Assembly: GCA_023230985.1 (NCBI GenBank)
Contig: JALNWH010000110.1
Span: forward strand, 1-6,303
Direction: 5' to 3'
Length of the DNA: 6,303 bases
DNA from: Bacillota bacterium
GTDB taxonomy: Bacteria; Bacillota; Clostridia; Lutisporales; Lutisporaceae
Shown here in pieces: positions 5,411-6,303 of the stretch (the stretch's first letter is position 1; each line of letters starts with the position of its first letter). Below the pieces are notes generated by a model. It was given only the letters and a program-made list of their open reading frames with translations, was not told the DNA's origin and searched no databases. The position numbers were made by a program, and so were the translations under genes.

Positions 5411-6206
5411 GAAAAACATACCTTATCTTGCATTTTTCTATTTAGGGGATATTTTCTCTCACCATATAAATTCATATGTAGGAGGTGATTTAATAGACCG
5501 TTTATTCCAAGCGGTCATAGAAATAGAAACAATTAGATTATATCCTAGCCTAGTTCCCAAGGACTTACTTGTTGGATTTATCCTAGCCATATTGATTAAG
5601 TTTATTATCTACAGCAAGGGTAAAAATGCTAATAATATTATAAAGTCAAGAAAAAGGAACAAAATGTTTAAGTGGGGTGAACGCAAATATGAGAATAGTC
5701 CTTTAGCAACTTTTGTAAGATGTAATAAATGCGGCTATAAAATTAGATTTGGCATTAGTTCTAATGGAAAAGAATTAGTAAGTATAAATCTTTATTGTTA
5801 TCACTGTCGAATGCTTGAACAAGAAGAAAAACTACCTCATCATAAGGAATTAGAAAAAGAAGTATTTAAAATCCTTAAGGATAAGTTTCATACAGATAAA
5901 ACAGAAAAGAAAAAACTTTTAGATGAGCAAAAGGAACTTTATGATAAGAAGAATGACCAACTATTAAAAAAGAAGATGATAGAGTTTGAGAATTATAAGT
6001 TTGGTAAGATATCAAGAGAAGATTTTATGGAAATAAAAAATCAGATACAAGAGTCTGAGGAAGAAAATAAGGAACGTATAGAAGCAATAGACGAGGAACT
6101 TAAACAGGCTGGGAACATAGATAGCCTTACTAAAGAGATTGTCGAGAAATATATTGATAGAATTTATATTTCAGGAAAGGGTATAGAAAGAATAGAATAT
6201 CAGTAG
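5391..6206 (+). pseudogene. chimera: VirD4-like N-terminus fused to large serine recombinase C-terminus
   Basis: An open frame of 271 codons joins parts of two unrelated proteins. Residues about 4-80 (LKKNIPYLAFFYLGD, then YPSLVPKDLLVGFILAILIK and YSKGKNA) match the start of VirD4-like coupling ATPases of Gram-positive conjugative elements (CD1115 type), with membrane segments near 8-20 and 58-74. The family would continue into GSARWG and the Walker A ATPase, which are missing. From about residue 90 it is the C-terminal part of a large serine recombinase (TndX/TnpX-like): NSPLATFVRCNKCGYK, a zinc ribbon of Cys111, Cys114, Cys136 and Cys139, a charged coiled coil (about 150-240), and the typical ending LTKEIVEKYIDRIYI. 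The catalytic serine domain is missing. No ribosome binding site precedes 5391. AAGGA at 5654-5658 before ATG 5664 (Met92) could allow a 180-residue recombinase tail. The frame being open could mean recent fusion or chance; I treat it as non-functional. Confidence 0.7.
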
Positions 6207-6215
6207 TACATTAGA

Positions 6216-6243
6216 AGGAGATCCATTATTAGGGTCTCCTATT
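6216..6243 (+). terminator. terminator-like hairpin after the recombinase fragment
   Basis: AGGAGATCC (6216-6224) pairs with GGGTCTCCT (6232-6240) over nine positions with one G-T pair and a 7-base loop, then ATTTC. It starts nine bases after the stop codon at 6206 and probably belonged to the original recombinase gene. The T tract is short. Confidence 0.55.
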
Positions 6244-6303
6244 TCATAAATATTTGTAAGGCAAAACTATCATTTATTTGATATTATAAAGGTATTATTA
6301 GAG

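Noticed and set aside
5482..5488. GGAGGTG as a ribosome binding site inside the VirD4-like piece
   Set aside because: No start codon follows at a usable distance; the bases encode the Val-Gly-Gly-Asp residues of the VirD4 homology.
1..6303. CRISPR arrays, tRNA or rRNA genes, riboswitches
   Set aside because: No regularly spaced repeats, cloverleaf arms or conserved aptamer motifs were seen on either strand.

Overview
The window looks like a chromosomal accessory stretch of a low-to-moderate G+C Gram-positive bacterium, most likely a member of Clostridia. The signs are strong AGGAGG-type ribosome binding sites, an S-layer-homology (SLH) exported protein, a BlaI/BlaR1-type regulator pair with a sensor domain of a sort seen in clostridial M56 proteins, and debris from IS21 and from a Tn916/CTn-like conjugative element. 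I cannot name the species from the sequence alone.

Layout. Positions 3-44 may be the last codons of an upstream gene. Positions 60-1574 encode a secreted SLH-domain surface protein with Ig-like and carboxypeptidase-regulatory-like beta domains, closed by a good intrinsic terminator (1595-1622). Positions 1623 to about 1860 hold a broken remnant of an AbiEii-like nucleotidyltransferase, abutting that terminator. The rest up to about 2060 has no convincing gene, only a hairpin with a T-run at 1954-1993. Positions 2069-2128 form a compact control region: a consensus -35, a -10 and two 17-bp dyads inside a 48-bp interrupted palindrome. It drives a two-gene operon, a BlaI/MecI-family repressor (2141-2506) overlapping by one base an M56 (BlaR1/MecR1-like) membrane metallopeptidase (2506-4845). 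Positions 4846-5116 are non-coding, with a weak terminator, a Fur-box-like palindrome, short direct repeats and a hairpin over a ribosome binding site.

From 5117 to 6206 the sequence is a mosaic of mobile-element pieces: the N-terminal part of an IS21 transposase (IstA), then the N-terminal membrane part of a VirD4-like coupling protein fused in frame to the zinc-ribbon/coiled-coil C-terminus of a large serine recombinase. A terminator (6216-6243) follows, and the last 60 bases are AT-rich with no feature I can support.

How the genes work together. The only obviously functional circuit is the BlaI/BlaR1-like pair. By family knowledge, a membrane metalloprotease senses an extracellular cue and relieves repression by a small winged-helix dimer at the dyads, which here cover the operon's own promoter. 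No beta-lactamase or PBP gene is next to it, and the sensor has no recognisable penicillin-binding domain, so the ligand and targets are unknown. The SLH protein is an independent surface component. The G+C-richer SLH gene, the intermediate regulatory operon and the AT-rich mobile debris suggest that the segments have different histories.
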